Source: Thalassia testudinum
Taxonomy: Eukaryota; Streptophyta; Magnoliopsida; Alismatales; Hydrocharitaceae
Direction of reading: 5' to 3'
Length of the DNA: 64,000 nucleotides
Assembly (NCBI GenBank): GCA_037157565.1
Contig: JAZHRO010000002.1
Location: 75,008,001 to 75,072,000, forward strand
The notes below the pieces were generated by a model, which was given only the letters and a program-made list of their open reading frames with translations, was not told the DNA's origin and did no database searches. The first letter of the stretch is position 1. Every line of letters starts with the position of its first letter. Shown one piece after another: positions 35,574 through 46,900 of the stretch. The position numbers and the translations under genes are program-made.

Positions 35574-36847
35574 TTAGCAAAATTTCAAAGTTTTAACTTC
35601 CATTCTAGACCCAAAGTGTCCTTAGTTATGATAAGTGCTTCTTTTGTGATTAGGTAGGAATGCCGACAATAGGCCTAGAGGTACTCAAGTACCAACCAAA
35701 ATCTGGACCTGTTCTGCTTTAGCCTCAGTCCTTCGCAAAGGTTTCTACGGCCCACAAAAACTATCCTAGGGTTTGTTGGACTCTGTGGTTAAAGCACCCG
35801 TGCTTGAGACATTTTTAGCCTACGCTCAGTTTGCAGTGCGTTTTTTTTTTTTTTTTGTAAGAGAGAGATAGAGGATTTATTTGTTTGGAGAGCTTTTCTC
35901 TCTCTTTTCTTTTTATTTCTAGCTTCGGATTAGCTTCTCAACACGGTCTGTATCGGATTCCTCGTCCCCATCATCAATCCTCAAGGGTCCCTGGCTTTCG
36001 AGATTTCGAGATAATCCCGCCCATGGCAACCCCCGGAACCCTGGCTTTCGAGATTTCGAGATAATCCCGCCCATGGCGTTCCGTGGCCGAATTCAGACCC
36101 TGGCGATCGACATTTCGTGATAATGCCACCCATGGTATCTGAACCAGCAGAGTGCTTACATGCCCCCAGTAGGATATTTAAATATCCTAAGAGACAAGCA
36201 CCGAGGAGACGATATGTTGTTACACATCTTCGAGGGGAATTTCCCGCCTCTCCGCGCTGGGAACTTGTCCAAATCAACTTGTGTTGATTGGCCGCTCCTA
36301 ATCTAGGTGACTTTTTCAGAATATTAAACGCTCTTGCGTGTTTTGAATATTTATGCGCACTGAACCAGACTGTGTGTGAATTTGGGTGCTTAGGTTACCG
36401 AATCCCGCAAACCAGAGGTCAGTTAACGAGGCCGAATACTTCCTAAGCCTTAGACCTAATACTTAAGCTTCGCATTTTCCTCAACCTCTTGAGGATTGTC
36501 CAGATTTTAACGGATACGTGAATTTTTAAGCTAAAAATCTAGCCCAAGAGGCCTAAGACCAGCGTTCCCGCTAATCTCTTGTTATATCTCTGTAGCATTT
36601 TTCTTTTCTTTTTCTTGACTCGGTCTAGAACTTCAGTTAACCCCTTAATCTTTTACTAATGACTTTTTCTTTTTCTTTTCCTTTTGTGCTCCTTTCTTTA
36701 TTTTTGCTCTTTTTGTCATTTTTCTTTCTTTTCCTCCTCTCATTTGTATGACCCTGAATTGTTCCTCCCCTCTATCAAGTCCTTTTTTTTTTTTTTTATG
36801 AATGAAACCCTTTCTTGATATGAATTTTCTGACATTTTGCACTTTCA
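35574..36847 (-). other. 3' non-coding region of B with three GGCTTTCGAGATTTCGAG-type repeats
   Basis: Units containing ATAATCCCGCCCATGG end near 36027, 36077 and 36136, with spacings of 50 and 59 bp. The same units and spacings occur in A (6632-6775). No coding sequence is supported; a lysine-rich frame at 36645-36848 comes from TTTC-rich DNA. A poly-T run at 35840-35856 and another at 36782-36798 are present. Confidence 0.75.
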
Positions 36848-36863
36848 TACCCCCCCATGCCTA
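36848..36863 (-). promoter_or_regulatory. Second, internal polypurine tract of B
   Basis: The sense strand reads TTAGGCATGGGGGGGTATGA, preceded by GGGGACATTGCAAATC. It even repeats the TATGA found at the true tract/LTR junction. It lies 1.30 kb upstream of the LTR-adjacent tract and about 290 bp after the pol stop. Confidence 0.7.
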
Positions 36864-36981
36864 AGATTTGCAATGTCCCCATTGTAAATTAGGTGAGTTC
36901 GAATTCAGCTTAGTTCATGTGTTAGGACAGGTGTGTGGTGAGTGAATGGGTCGAAGCGACTTGTTGCGAACGATTTCTAAT

Positions 36982-37001
36982 CTCGGGTAGGTATACCTGA
37001 G
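36982..37001 (-). other. Hairpin in the 3' region of B, counterpart of 12286-12305
   Basis: CTCGGGTA and TACCTGAG pair over 8 bp with one G-T wobble around GGTA. The flanks GCGAACGATTTCTA and GTGAAGTCGG match those around the different hairpin of C. Confidence 0.55.
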
Positions 37002-37093
37002 GTGAAGTCGGCTGATCTAATGGATGAACCCTAAAGTGCAATATGAGTTCCGCATAGCGATGTCAGAAACGGTTTCAGGTTTTTCAAAGAATG

Positions 37094-37144
37094 ACGGGTT
37101 GCCTCCCGTTAAGCGCTGAGTTTTACGCCATCGGCTGGGCGTAA
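37094..37144 (-). other. Two hairpins directly after the pol stop of B
   Basis: The first structure in the sense direction pairs TTACGCC (37138-37144 on the complement) with GGCGTAA (37123-37129) around the 8-nt sense loop CAGCCGAT. It starts 5 bases after the TGA at 37150-37152. The second, ACGGG/CCCGT (37094-37109), is identical in A. The first has counterparts with compensatory base changes in C and F. Confidence 0.65.
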
Positions 37145-37149
37145 TGAGC

Positions 37150-40100
37150 TCAAGAGGAAAGGCGGGTAAAGGATGACTCAGTCAAATCTATATCGGTCAT
37201 GTCAATGAACGGCTTGAGTCTCTGCCCATTCACGACAAATGGTTCAGAATCGTGGCTGAGTGGGCTGATTTCAATAGCTCCATTTCCGAAGATTTGGCGG
37301 ACTAGGTAGGGTCCGACCCACTTGGATCTTAGCTTTCCTGGGAATAGTTTGAGTCGAGCATCAAAGAGTAAAACTTTTTGACCAGGATGAAAGACCTTTC
37401 TAGAAATGTGTTTGTCGTGAAAAGCTTTAACCCGTTCTTTGTAAATTCGCGAGTTCTCATATGCGTCGTGGCGTAATTCATCGATCTCGCTTATTTGAAA
37501 TCTTCTGTGGGTTCCAGCCTTAGAAAGGTCGAGATTACAGGTCCGTACTGCCCAATAGGCTTTATGCTCCAATTCGACGGGGAGGTGACATGCCTTCCCG
37601 TACACTAGTCTGAAGGGAGACATTCCTAATTGGGTCTTGTGGGCGGTCCTATAGGCCCACAATGCTTCCGGAAGCCGAGAAGACCAATCTTTTCTATCAG
37701 GTCGAACAGTAACCTGAAGGATCTTCTTGATCTCTCGGTTAGATAGCTCAGCTAGACCATTAGTTTGGGGGTGGTAAGGAGTAGAGATTCGGTGTGACAC
37801 CCCGTATTTGATCATCAGTGACCTGAACTGAGCGTTTGTAAAATGGGTCCCTCCGTCGGAAATTATAGCACGCGGAATCCCGAATCTTGAGAAAATGTTT
37901 TGATGAAGGAATTTTATAACGACTTTATGATTGTTGGTTCGGGTCGGAATGGCTTCTATCCACTTGGAAACATAATCAACTGCGAGTAAAATGTATTCGA
38001 AGCCATCCGAGGTAGGAAAGGGTCCCATGAAATCAATCCCCCAAATATCAAAAATTTCGCATACCAAGATCGGCTGTAGAGGCATTATGTCTCTATGGCT
38101 CATGTTGCCTAGAGTCTGGCAACGGGAACATGCCTTACAGTGATTGTATGCATCTTTGAAAATTGTGGGCCAGTAGAAACCACACTGGAGGACTTTCGAT
38201 GCGGTTTTATGTCCCGAAAAATGTCCACCGCATGCCTGGTCATGGCAAAATGAGAGTATGTCTTTGATTTCCACTTCCGTGACGCATCGTCGGATTATCT
38301 GATCAGCACCAATGCGGAAGAGATACGGGTCTTCCCATAGGTAATACTTGGCATCGGAACGCAATTTGTCCTTTTTGGCCTTCGACCAATCGGGCGGAAT
38401 CTGATGTGATGCCAGGTAATTAACAATATCGGCGAACCATGGAAGACTTGTACTGATAGTCAGGAGGTGCTCATCAGGAAAATGTTCTGTAATAGGTCCG
38501 GACGGATCAATAATTTCAGGAGGAAGGCGGGATAAATGATCAGCTACCACATTGTGCTTTCCCGCCTTGTCGCGAATCTCGATGTCAAATTCTTGCAACA
38601 GCAAGATCCAGCGGATTAATCGAGGTTTCGCGTCCTTCTTGGCTAGGAGATGCCTCACAGCTGTGTGATCCGAGTATATGATAACACGGGAACCCAGAAG
38701 GTATGATCTGAATTTTTCCAGGGCAAATACTACGGCCAGCAGCTCTTTCTCAGTAACCATATAGTTACGCTGAGCCTCATCCAGTGTTTTGCTGGCGTAG
38801 TAAATGACCACAGGTTTCCCGTCAATTTTCTGCCCCAAAACCGCTCCTACAGCGAAGTCAGATGCATCGCACATGATCTCAAAGGGTTGAGACCAATCAG
38901 GGGACTGTAGGATTGGGGCTTGGGTGACTCGGTCACGTAAGATCTCAAATGCTTGAGTGCATTCTTTGGAAATTCCGAAAGGCACATCCTTGGAAAGCAG
39001 ATTGGTCAGGGGGCGCGCGATTTTGGAGAAATCAGGGATGAATCGACGGTAGAAACCGACGTGCCCCAAAAAAGATCGGATGTCCTTAATCGAGCTAGGC
39101 ATAGGGAGCTTGGAAATCAGGTTAACCTTAGCTCGATCCACTTGGATGCCTTTCTCTGAGATTAAATGTCCCAGGACAATTCCCTCAGGCACCATGAAAT
39201 GGCTCTTTTCCCAGGAAAGAACCAAATTCACCTCGATGCACCGCCTGAGTATATGGACCAAGTGTTGGAGGCAATCGTCAAATGATTGTCCAAAAACTGA
39301 AAAGTCATCCATGAAGACTTCCAGATAGTCACCTACCATATCTGAGAATATGGCAAGCATGCACCGCTGAAAAGTTGCAGGTGCATTGCAGAGACCGAAC
39401 GGCATCCTTCGAAATGCGTACGTCCCGAAGGGGCAGGTGAATGTGGTCTTTTCTTGGTCCTCTGGATGGATTGCCACCTGATTGTAACCGGAGTACCCGT
39501 CAAGAAAGCAGAAGAATCTATTTCCCGCTAGTTTCTCGAGGATCTGATCAATAAACGGTAGTGGGAAATGATCCTTCTTCGTGGAGGAATTTAGTCTTCT
39601 GTAATCAATGCAGACTCTCCACGAATTAGCTATTCGGGTAGGAATGACTTCCCCGGTTTCTGTCGTGATGATGGTAAGTCCTGCCTTCTTAGGTACCACT
39701 TGTGTTGGACTCACCCAACGACTGTCGGAGATCGGGTAGATGATCCCTGCATCTAACCACTTAATGATCTCCTTTTTCACGACCTCCTGTAGGTTAGGGT
39801 TTAGTCGCCTTTGCATTTCTCTCGAAGGTCGTGAGCCTTCTTCTGTATAGATTCGATGCGTGCAGTATGAAGGGCTTATACCAGTCAAATCATCTAGAGT
39901 CCATCCAATGGCTCTACGATGTTGCTGGAGAACAGAAATCAAACGGAGTTCCTGGTCAAGTGTGAGTCGAGAATTGATAATCACAGGAAACGTTTGATTT
40001 GAATCCAAAAAGACATATTTTAGATGTTCAGGAAGGGGCTTGAGTTCCATGACAGGATTGTCAGCAGCAGCGGGTGGTTCAGGGTTTGTATCGGGAGCAA

Positions 40101-42846
40101 TGGTAGGAGTCATAGGTGTGTCTAGATTGTGTTCGCACTCCTCTGTTAGCGGTTTTTGATTTTCTAGTGGTTGATCAGGAATAATCAGGTTGTCCTCTAT
40201 GTGCAGTTCATCAACCACGGCTTTGACATCACAAATTTCCTCTATAACCCCGCAATTAATCCCTTGTTGGGCTTTGAAAATGTCAATCTTCAGATTTTGA
40301 TTCCCAAATTTTAATTCTATCTGGCCCTCTTCGCAGTTTATATTGGCCCTAGCAGTGGCCAGAAAGGGTCTCCCTAATATGATTGGTGTGTCCCTTGGGT
40401 TCTTAGGTGCATCCATGTCCAGTACTATGAAGTCCACTGGGAAATAAAAATCTCGTACCCTAACAATGACATCCTCGAGTATACCTTTGGGTGACTTGAT
40501 GGATCGATCAGCTAACTGCAATGTCACCTCAGTGGGTTTAAGTTCAGATTCTTCAAGGTGGTCAAGGAGGGATGTAGGTATTAAATTTATGGAGGCACCT
40601 AGGTCTAGTAGGGCTCTATCAAGTTGGGTTTCACCAATTTTACAAGAAATCAAGGGGGTTCCTGGGTCTTTAGCCTTGGGTGGGAGTTTGCTCAGGATGA
40701 CAGAGCTGGCTTGCTCTGACAGTACAATCGGATTCCCATCCTTGGTTCGCGGCTTACGTTTAGGTGTACATATGTCTTTCAAGAATCTTGCGTAAGTCGG
40801 TATGTGGCGGATTGCATCCATCAACGGAATGTTTATCTGGACCTGTTCAAAGAGCTTGACCAGATCCTCCTCAGGAGCCACAGGTTTGGTTGCCCTTTTT
40901 CCTTTGGTCAAGGCCTCAGGAAATGGGATCCTAGCTGGTTCCTCTAGGATAGGTCCAGGTTCTTGATCTGGGACAGTAGTATCTTGGATGACTACCCTAG
41001 GGTCTTGGCGATTATCAGGCTTGGAGTGGTTCAGATAATGTGGGTCTTGTGTTGTTTTACCACTACGTGTTGTTACAGAGTTTAATCCAGCCTGACTTTG
41101 GTTTGGGTTAGGTAGGAGAGGTGGCTGCTGCTGAAATTCTGCATAAGATGTAGAAGCCTCCATCCTGTCTGGTGATGGAGTAGCAGGGGCCTGATAAATC
41201 AAATGTGCGTGGCCTGGATTTGGATTCATAATGCGCCTCTGGGTCGGCACATTATTTGGGTTGGGCAGAGGTTGCGAAGGAAGGGTGCCAGGTTGGCGAG
41301 AATTTGCCATCTGGGCCAGTTGGTTGCGAACCTCTGTGATCTCGTCCTTGTGCTGTTTTTGCATTGCCGCATTCGTTTTTTGAATGTCAGCCAGCGTTTG
41401 AAGGATAAGAGTCAGTTGATCCTGATTTTGCCCAGATTGGTAGGTGGGATTGGGCCGAGGCTGAGGCGGCTGATATGGACGAGGAGCTTGTGGGCGGGGT
41501 TGATATGGTGGTTTTTGAGAGTTTCCCGCCCACTGAAAGTTAGGATGATTTCGCCATCCAGGGTTGTAGGTATTGGAGTATGGGTCGTTCTGGTTGGCGT
41601 TGAGGTCCTCGCAGTTCTGAGAAACCTCAGGAAAGTCAGAATACGAGGGTTCAGAGTTCCCCCAACTCGAGTAGACGGGATCGGAGGTCACTCCGGTCTG
41701 GGAGGTAGACGGGGGTGGATAGGGGCCCATCCCCTTGGCAGGTTGGTGATAGATGTTTTGCACTGTTTCCCTTGCCAGAGGAGGTCGTGCAAAAGAGTTT
41801 TGTGCAGAGGTAGCTTGCTGCAAATGTCGAGTTAGCTCGTCCACCTTCTTTTCTATGATAGAGACCTTGTCCAACCGACTGGCCATCAATTCCAGGTCAA
41901 CAGAAGTGGACAGGTCCTGCGTCTCATGTGTCCCTCTTAGATTCGTCGATGCGCGGGCATTCGTCCTGTCGAATAAGCCCAAGGAGTCATTGTTTATGGA
42001 GTTCTCGCACATATTTTCGAGAATCTCCCACACCGTGTCCTCGTGTTGGCCCATGATGTTTCCTCCACATGTTGCATTGACGATTAGACGAATATCCTCA
42101 CGGAGTCCCTGGTAAAAAGACTGGACTTGTTCCCACTTAGGAACTCCGTGATGGGGACACTTTCGCATGAGATCTAGGAATCGATCCCAAGCTTCGTGAA
42201 GAGGTTCTCCCTGTTGTTGAGTGAAATGAGTGATCTGGTGGCGCAAGGCATTTGTCCGGCCAACAGGGAAGAATTTTTTCAAAAATTCGGACTGTAATTC
42301 CTCCCAAGTGTTGATCGGGCGGGTCTGAGTCTGATACCAGTGCGCGGCCTTGTCCAAGAGGGAGAACGAAAACATTTTCATGAGTAGGATATCCCGGTTT
42401 TGTACATCTGACCCGAAAGTTTGGGCCAGATGCTTGAGTTGTTTAATGTGTTGGAATGGATCCTCAGAGTTAAGCCCATGGAACTTTGGTATGGCATGAA
42501 TCATATTGGGCTTTAGATCAGAATCGGGTCCTCCAATTGGGATTCGTACTCGGGGTTCAATTGCCACCGCAGCGGGATTATAGTGATCTCGCATCATAGG
42601 TCGCTGTGGTGGGTTTACAAAGTTCTGAAAGAGATCGTTCAAGCGTTGAAGTTGGTGTTCAAGGTTATTCTCCTCTTCAATGGGTTGTGCCATGATGGGA
42701 GAAGAAGGAGAATCAGGGTCTGAATCAGATGAAAGATTTATGTGGTGGGGTTGCTGCACAAACAAGGGCGTCGAGGCTTGGCCTCGGCGAGAATGAATTT
42801 CTAGAGGAGGTCTTAAAGGTGGTCTTAAGGACCTCCTACCAAACAT
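37150..42846 (-). CDS. gag-pol: Athila gag-pol polyprotein, intact (1898 aa)
   Basis: One uninterrupted frame encodes the structural and replication proteins of B. Approximate residues: gag core 80-290 ([43 protein letters not shown]) and a Gln/Pro/Asn-rich gag tail to about 640; aspartic protease with catalytic D748 in DLGASIN; RT about 1015-1245 with FMDDF (D1180, D1181); RNase H about 1320-1440; integrase zinc domain about 1535-1580; integrase core D1605, D1664 and E1700, that is D, D-35-E spacing; and a C-terminal GPY-type domain (KWVGPYLV) near 1860. All catalytic residues I can check are present. I see no CCHC knuckle in gag. Met52 (MAQPIEEE) is an alternative start, but the 51-residue upstream extension also exists in C. 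No frameshift separates gag and pol. The products would act in cytoplasmic virus-like particles and integrate cDNA in the nucleus. Confidence 0.96.
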   Translation of the reverse strand: MFGRRSLRPPLRPPLEIHSRRGQASTPLFVQQPHHINLSSDSDPDSPSSPIMAQPIEEENNLEHQLQRLNDLFQNFVNPPQRPMMRDHYNPAAVAIEPRVRIPIGGPDSDLKPNMIHAIPKFHGLNSEDPFQHIKQLKHLAQTFGSDVQNRDILLMKMFSFSLLDKAAHWYQTQTRPINTWEELQSEFLKKFFPVGRTNALRHQITHFTQQQGEPLHEAWDRFLDLMRKCPHHGVPKWEQVQSFYQGLREDIRLIVNATCGGNIMGQHEDTVWEILENMCENSINNDSLGLFDRTNARASTNLRGTHETQDLSTSVDLELMASRLDKVSIIEKKVDELTRHLQQATSAQNSFARPPLARETVQNIYHQPAKGMGPYPPPSTSQTGVTSDPVYSSWGNSEPSYSDFPEVSQNCEDLNANQNDPYSNTYNPGWRNHPNFQWAGNSQKPPYQPRPQAPRPYQPPQPRPNPTYQSGQNQDQLTLILQTLADIQKTNAAMQKQHKDEITEVRNQLAQMANSRQPGTLPSQPLPNPNNVPTQRRIMNPNPGHAHLIYQAPATPSPDRMEASTSYAEFQQQPPLLPNPNQSQAGLNSVTTRSGKTTQDPHYLNHSKPDNRQDPRVVIQDTTVPDQEPGPILEEPARIPFPEALTKGKRATKPVAPEEDLVKLFEQVQINIPLMDAIRHIPTYARFLKDICTPKRKPRTKDGNPIVLSEQASSVILSKLPPKAKDPGTPLISCKIGETQLDRALLDLGASINLIPTSLLDHLEESELKPTEVTLQLADRSIKSPKGILEDVIVRVRDFYFPVDFIVLDMDAPKNPRDTPIILGRPFLATARANINCEEGQIELKFGNQNLKIDIFKAQQGINCGVIEEICDVKAVVDELHIEDNLIIPDQPLENQKPLTEECEHNLDTPMTPTIAPDTNPEPPAAADNPVMELKPLPEHLKYVFLDSNQTFPVIINSRLTLDQELRLISVLQQHRRAIGWTLDDLTGISPSYCTHRIYTEEGSRPSREMQRRLNPNLQEVVKKEIIKWLDAGIIYPISDSRWVSPTQVVPKKAGLTIITTETGEVIPTRIANSWRVCIDYRRLNSSTKKDHFPLPFIDQILEKLAGNRFFCFLDGYSGYNQVAIHPEDQEKTTFTCPFGTYAFRRMPFGLCNAPATFQRCMLAIFSDMVGDYLEVFMDDFSVFGQSFDDCLQHLVHILRRCIEVNLVLSWEKSHFMVPEGIVLGHLISEKGIQVDRAKVNLISKLPMPSSIKDIRSFLGHVGFYRRFIPDFSKIARPLTNLLSKDVPFGISKECTQAFEILRDRVTQAPILQSPDWSQPFEIMCDASDFAVGAVLGQKIDGKPVVIYYASKTLDEAQRNYMVTEKELLAVVFALEKFRSYLLGSRVIIYSDHTAVRHLLAKKDAKPRLIRWILLLQEFDIEIRDKAGKHNVVADHLSRLPPEIIDPSGPITEHFPDEHLLTISTSLPWFADIVNYLASHQIPPDWSKAKKDKLRSDAKYYLWEDPYLFRIGADQIIRRCVTEVEIKDILSFCHDQACGGHFSGHKTASKVLQCGFYWPTIFKDAYNHCKACSRCQTLGNMSHRDIMPLQPILVCEIFDIWGIDFMGPFPTSDGFEYILLAVDYVSKWIEAIPTRTNNHKVVIKFLHQNIFSRFGIPRAIISDGGTHFTNAQFRSLMIKYGVSHRISTPYHPQTNGLAELSNREIKKILQVTVRPDRKDWSSRLPEALWAYRTAHKTQLGMSPFRLVYGKACHLPVELEHKAYWAVRTCNLDLSKAGTHRRFQISEIDELRHDAYENSRIYKERVKAFHDKHISRKVFHPGQKVLLFDARLKLFPGKLRSKWVGPYLVRQIFGNGAIEISPLSHDSEPFVVNGQRLKPFIDMTDIDLTESSFTRLSS

Positions 42847-43788
42847 GCACCGGAAGATGTGATGAGATTAGAAGGTGCTGGACCCAATCAAGACACCCAA
42901 GAATTGTTGGGTGACTATAGAGGTTCGGGGCAGATGGACCCCTGGATCAGAAGATCGTCCACCTGAGAAATACCTGGGCAGCCAGAGAGGGAGAGTCCCG
43001 CAAAGACCCCTACACGATAGAGCGTCCCCACGGGTTACAGGGTTTCCCCCACCCGACCTCTCTTGTCACTGCGGTTCCAGGTAGACCAGAATGGGGATCT
43101 TGACCTCTTAAGTCTACCTTTTTTTTTATTTTAAGATCAAGGTGCTTAATGTTCCACTTGAACTTTTAAGTATTTTGAGTGCAAAAAGTGACCTAATATT
43201 AAGGTTGGTTGACTCGAGGGATCAACTTCACCTCTTGTTCCTTTGAGAGCTTTTAGGTCCTTCCTTTTATGATTCAAATGGATTATCAGCCTGATTTGCT
43301 TAGGGTTCCTCTTGTATAAATATTTTCAAACACGGTTTAGGCACACTTCTTTTTGGAAAGTTTGTTTCTTTGTTTTAGAGAAGATGTGTCTCTAAAAACC
43401 CTAGCTTTGCAATCCTAACTTGGCTCTAATGGGTCCAATTTAGTTGCCTTAGAATTTAGCACCTAGGGCTCAATCAAGAAAGTTTTAGCCCTAGTTGCCT
43501 TAGTTGGATGACAGACAAAAATATGTTGAAATGAAAATCAGGCAACTTGATGAGTTACTAAATATAAGACAGGTAGCCCTAAGTTGACTTCTCCCCTTTT
43601 TTTTTTTTTTTTTAGATTGTGAGAGGGTTAAGGGAGAGGGCTTATGGAGATTACCTGCTCCAGTCTGTTGTGCAGTTGCTATTCTTTCCTTTTTGTTTTG
43701 CTTTCCCTGATTGAACACAACAAAAGAGAAGTTAAGTCAGATATTAAATAGAAGAGTTGTACTCAAAAGCTTTACAAGTGCCCGTTGC
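42847..43788 (-). other. 5' leader of B
   Basis: About 940 bp lie between the primer site and the first Met. No coding sequence is supported. A T-run (43602-43613) and GGGAGAG/CTCTCCC-type words near 42985-43060 are present. I could not align the leader block shared by C and F here. Confidence 0.6.
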
Positions 43789-43806
43789 TCCCCGGCAACG
43801 GCGCCA
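43789..43806 (-). promoter_or_regulatory. Primer-binding site of B (tRNA-Asp)
   Basis: TCCCCGGCAACGGCGCCA equals the 3' end of plant tRNA-Asp(GUC) with CCA, 18 of 18 from my knowledge of that tRNA. Three A bases separate it from the LTR at 43810. Confidence 0.93.
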
Positions 43807-43809
43807 AAA

Positions 43810-46435
43810 TGTTGTCAACGTTTCTGTGCGGATTTAAAGGCGTATTACGTTGCAGTAGAACCGACAAAACGTTTAAACAAATAATTTTATTACTCGAACA
43901 ACTAGAGTATCCGAGGTCGAACACAGAGAGCAAACTCAGTACTTTGTAAAACCCAAGAATACAACTGTTAAATGCAAATATAATTGATTCAAAGAGTTTT
44001 TAAGAAAGATGTAAAAAAAAATAGAATTAGACGTCTGATTTATGTGTCAGACGTCTTAAATGTGATCTTTCTTTCTCTTTTTCTTCTTCTGCTTTGCCTT
44101 TCGGATCTCTTTGCAATCTTCCCTTGTCCTTCTTCTTCTTCTCCTGCGAAGACTTCTAACCTTTCTGCTTTCCTTCTTCTCCTGCGAAGACTTCTTTCTT
44201 TCTTCTTCTTCTGTCTTGCTTCTCCTTTCTTCGTTGCCTTCTTCTTCTTCTTTGTCTTGCTTCTCCTTCTTCTGCAATCAGCCTGCCTGCACAGGGAACA
44301 AAACCTAACCCTTCTCCCTCTACCCGCGCGTGTCTCTCTCTCAAGCAATTCACTCTAACCGCTCTACCAGAGCCAGTCTCAATCGGGTCGGATCGTACCC
44401 GGGACCAGGCGCACCTGCAGGTGTGTGATGCGCGAGGAGTGCGTAGGTCTAGGTCGGGTCGGATCCGCCAGGTCCGCGTGGTCAGGCCGCGGACGAGGCG
44501 GGTGGGGTCAGTGAGGGACCTCACCCCTGTGCTTACTGAGGCGATAAGAATAAAACGTAAAAACAACTTATACGGTACCTGCCGGTTGCAATCCCACGAT
44601 GTGGGACTATCTGGTCTCGCCTTCACGCGCGCCTGCAGAAACCTCGTCGTGCGATTGCCCCGCAGCTGCTGGCTCTGCTAGCGCTCCTCGGCTGGATTCG
44701 TTCACCTCGCGACACTTGCGTTAGTATGCAGCACCTGTAGTCTGGAAGACCGGGTGCCTGGAGCTTCGCGGGAGCTTCATCAGAGGTCGTCCATGGCGGC
44801 AGCAGCTCGAATCCTGTCGTACACAAAACGCGCCTCTCGGCCAAATCAGAATAGATAGAGACCTTCGCCGTGGCACGGCGAAGGCGGTGGGCAGTGCAGC
44901 AGGCCGCAGGTCGGCCTAGGCGGGCGTGCCTAGGTCAACCTGTGGCCGGAGATGGTGGGTTGGTCGGGGGGTGGTTGTGGAGGGCTGGAGTGGCAGTGGG
45001 AGGGTGGAGTGTGTTCCTGGAGGTGAGGCGGAGCTTCCGAGGTGGTTGGCGAGCCGTGTGGAGGGCTGGAGTGGTGTGGGCGGCTCGCCGGAGTGCGGTC
45101 GGAGGCGAAGACGATGGAGGTGGTTAGCGTCTGTCGAGGGTCGATCAAGGGAGATAACAGGGGGAAAAGAGAGAGGAGAGGATGGAGAACGTATCTGGGG
45201 TTGTCTGGAGTGAAGGGAGGCAGTGGAGAGGACGGCTCGTGACTGCCGTCGTCGGGGAAGAAAGACCCTGGGGGAGGAAGCGGCGACGAAGATGAGGTCA
45301 GGAGCTTGCGCGCAGGGTACAGCGCGCCGCGGGAGGAAGAGGCGGAGAGGACTCTGCTGCTGGTATGGCAGCAGAGTGACGAGAAGGAGGGAAAGCGGTC
45401 GCCAGAGCTTGTGGGTCGTTTGGCCGGAGATGGGAGAGAAGAAATTTGGAGGGGATCTCCGTCAAAATCAAGCTTAAGATGAGTGGCCGGGTCCGAGGGG
45501 TGTTTTATAGGTGCTGGCCACTCCTATCAGAGCGTGAAAGACGCGCAATTAGGTCAGCCGGTTCGCCGGAGTTGGAAGGAAGAAAGATACCCACATCTCT
45601 CGTGCGTTCGCACGAGAGATTGGGTTCACACTAGCGAATTTGATTGGCTTTATAAGGAAGGGAATTCCTCAGAGAATCTCCCTTCCATTTCTGGGAGAGA
45701 ATCTCTGAGGAATTAGAGAGCCATCTCTCTCGAAACTTCATCGGAGCTCGGTTCTGCCCTAGCAATGGCGGCAGGACCGGTTTGCAAAGAAGGCGAGGAA
45801 CCTAGGGGGCTCTCTGCAAGGATATTCAAAAGATAGGGACCTCTTTGTGATTTGGGTGTACTAACTTGCAAAGTAGGTCAAGATGACCTCCCCTTAGGTC
45901 CAAATTTTGGTACAAACCTAATTTGGCCCTAAAGAATCCAATGGTGAAGTTGGATTTTAGGTTTGACCTCTTTTGACTGGACATTTTGCGTAAAAACCCA
46001 AATTAGGTTAATTGAAGAGCTAAGACCCTAATCTAGGTCAAACTAGGTTCCAAAGGCCAAATTAAGTGTTCTAAACCCCAGAGGATGTTTTTCTATGATT
46101 TTTAGAGGGTTTGCTTGATTTTTATTCTGACTGGAACCTTGTTAATTTAAGCGGGTCTGTTTTAGGGTTACCAAGTGTCATTTAATTCTTAGATTGCACA
46201 TAAACCCATTTCTGATTAATTCAACCCACTTTGGACTATTTGACCTATGTTTTGCTTCTGAGAAATCCCGTTTATGTACTGCAATGGTAAAATTGCAGTT
46301 TTAACCTTTATTTCATGTTTTCTTCTCAGAGCACTTGTTCCTTTAGTTAAGCCTTCTTCTAGGTTATGTAGGAGCTTTTGTCTTCTTTATTAGGTCAAAA
46401 TGAGCTAGTTATGGCTCATGATGAGGCTCTCATCA
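43810..46435 (-). mobile_element. 5' LTR of B (right)
   Basis: It is a near-identical copy of 32920-35544. TATAAAAC lies at 45502-45509 on the minus strand. The CT-rich tract lies at 44067-44290 and the AGACGTCT pair at 44030-44057. Confidence 0.97.
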
Positions 46436-46715
46436 GTGGGGGTGGTGGAGGGCCACCCCCTCCCCCACATCCAGTGCTGTGTCTGTCTCATGGTCCCACA
46501 GAGGATAACCCCTCTACGGCCCCAAGGAGAGGCACCCGTGGAGGCGGGTGGAGCTCCTCTCGCACAATCTCCCATATCAGCTGGGTGAGGTCCTAGGCCT
46601 GAATGCCCGGAAGTAGTGGCTGGTCCACTGAGATGTCGATCTCAACACGTCCACCCTTCCGACCTCGTCCTCGGTCGCGTCCGTGGCCCGCCTCAATGGC
46701 TCCATGTCGAGGCAT
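46436..46715 (-). pseudogene. gag: Gag N-terminus of D, separated from the rest by B
   Basis: The frame starts at ATG 46713-46715 (MPRHGAIEAGHGRDRGRGRK), a basic Gly/Arg-rich N-terminus, and contains at least two in-frame stops (near 46595 and 46488). It runs into the GTGGG duplication and continues at 32914. About 170 bp of leader separate it from the primer site; nothing else is visible there apart from a single GACGTC at 46750. Confidence 0.75.
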
Positions 46716-46885
46716 CTCCTACAAGGAGACGCGAACAACAGAATAGGAAGACGTCAATTCTAACTGACATTTAGCAAAAGAACCTTAGAACAAATGTCAA
46801 AAGGTACGTTGTGGTGGTTACTCTAGTTACAAGCACGTGGATTGGTTATTCTCAAGCTAGTTGGTTCACTTCTCGGGACGACCTT

Positions 46886-46897
46886 GCTCTGATACCA
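46886..46897 (-). promoter_or_regulatory. Primer-binding site of D (initiator tRNA-Met)
   Basis: GCTCTGATACCA is the 3' end of plant initiator tRNA-Met; the sense strand reads TGGTATCAGAGC. Three bases separate it from the LTR start at 46901, which fixes the minus orientation of D. Confidence 0.93.
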
Positions 46898-46900
46898 TCT

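Larger units (their letters stand above)
32920..46435 (-). mobile_element. Element B: young, full-length Athila retrotransposon (minus)
   Basis: This 13.5-kb element has LTRs of 2625 and 2626 bp with only about ten substitutions seen by eye (over 99 percent identity), a perfect GTGGG duplication, an exact tRNA-Asp primer site, a polypurine tract and one uninterrupted gag-pol frame. It is the youngest insertion in the nest by both LTR identity and position inside D. Structurally it looks autonomous, except that no envelope-like gene follows pol. Confidence 0.97.

Noticed and set aside
43789..43806. tRNA gene fragment
   Set aside because: The 18-nt match to a tRNA 3' end next to an LTR is a primer-binding site.
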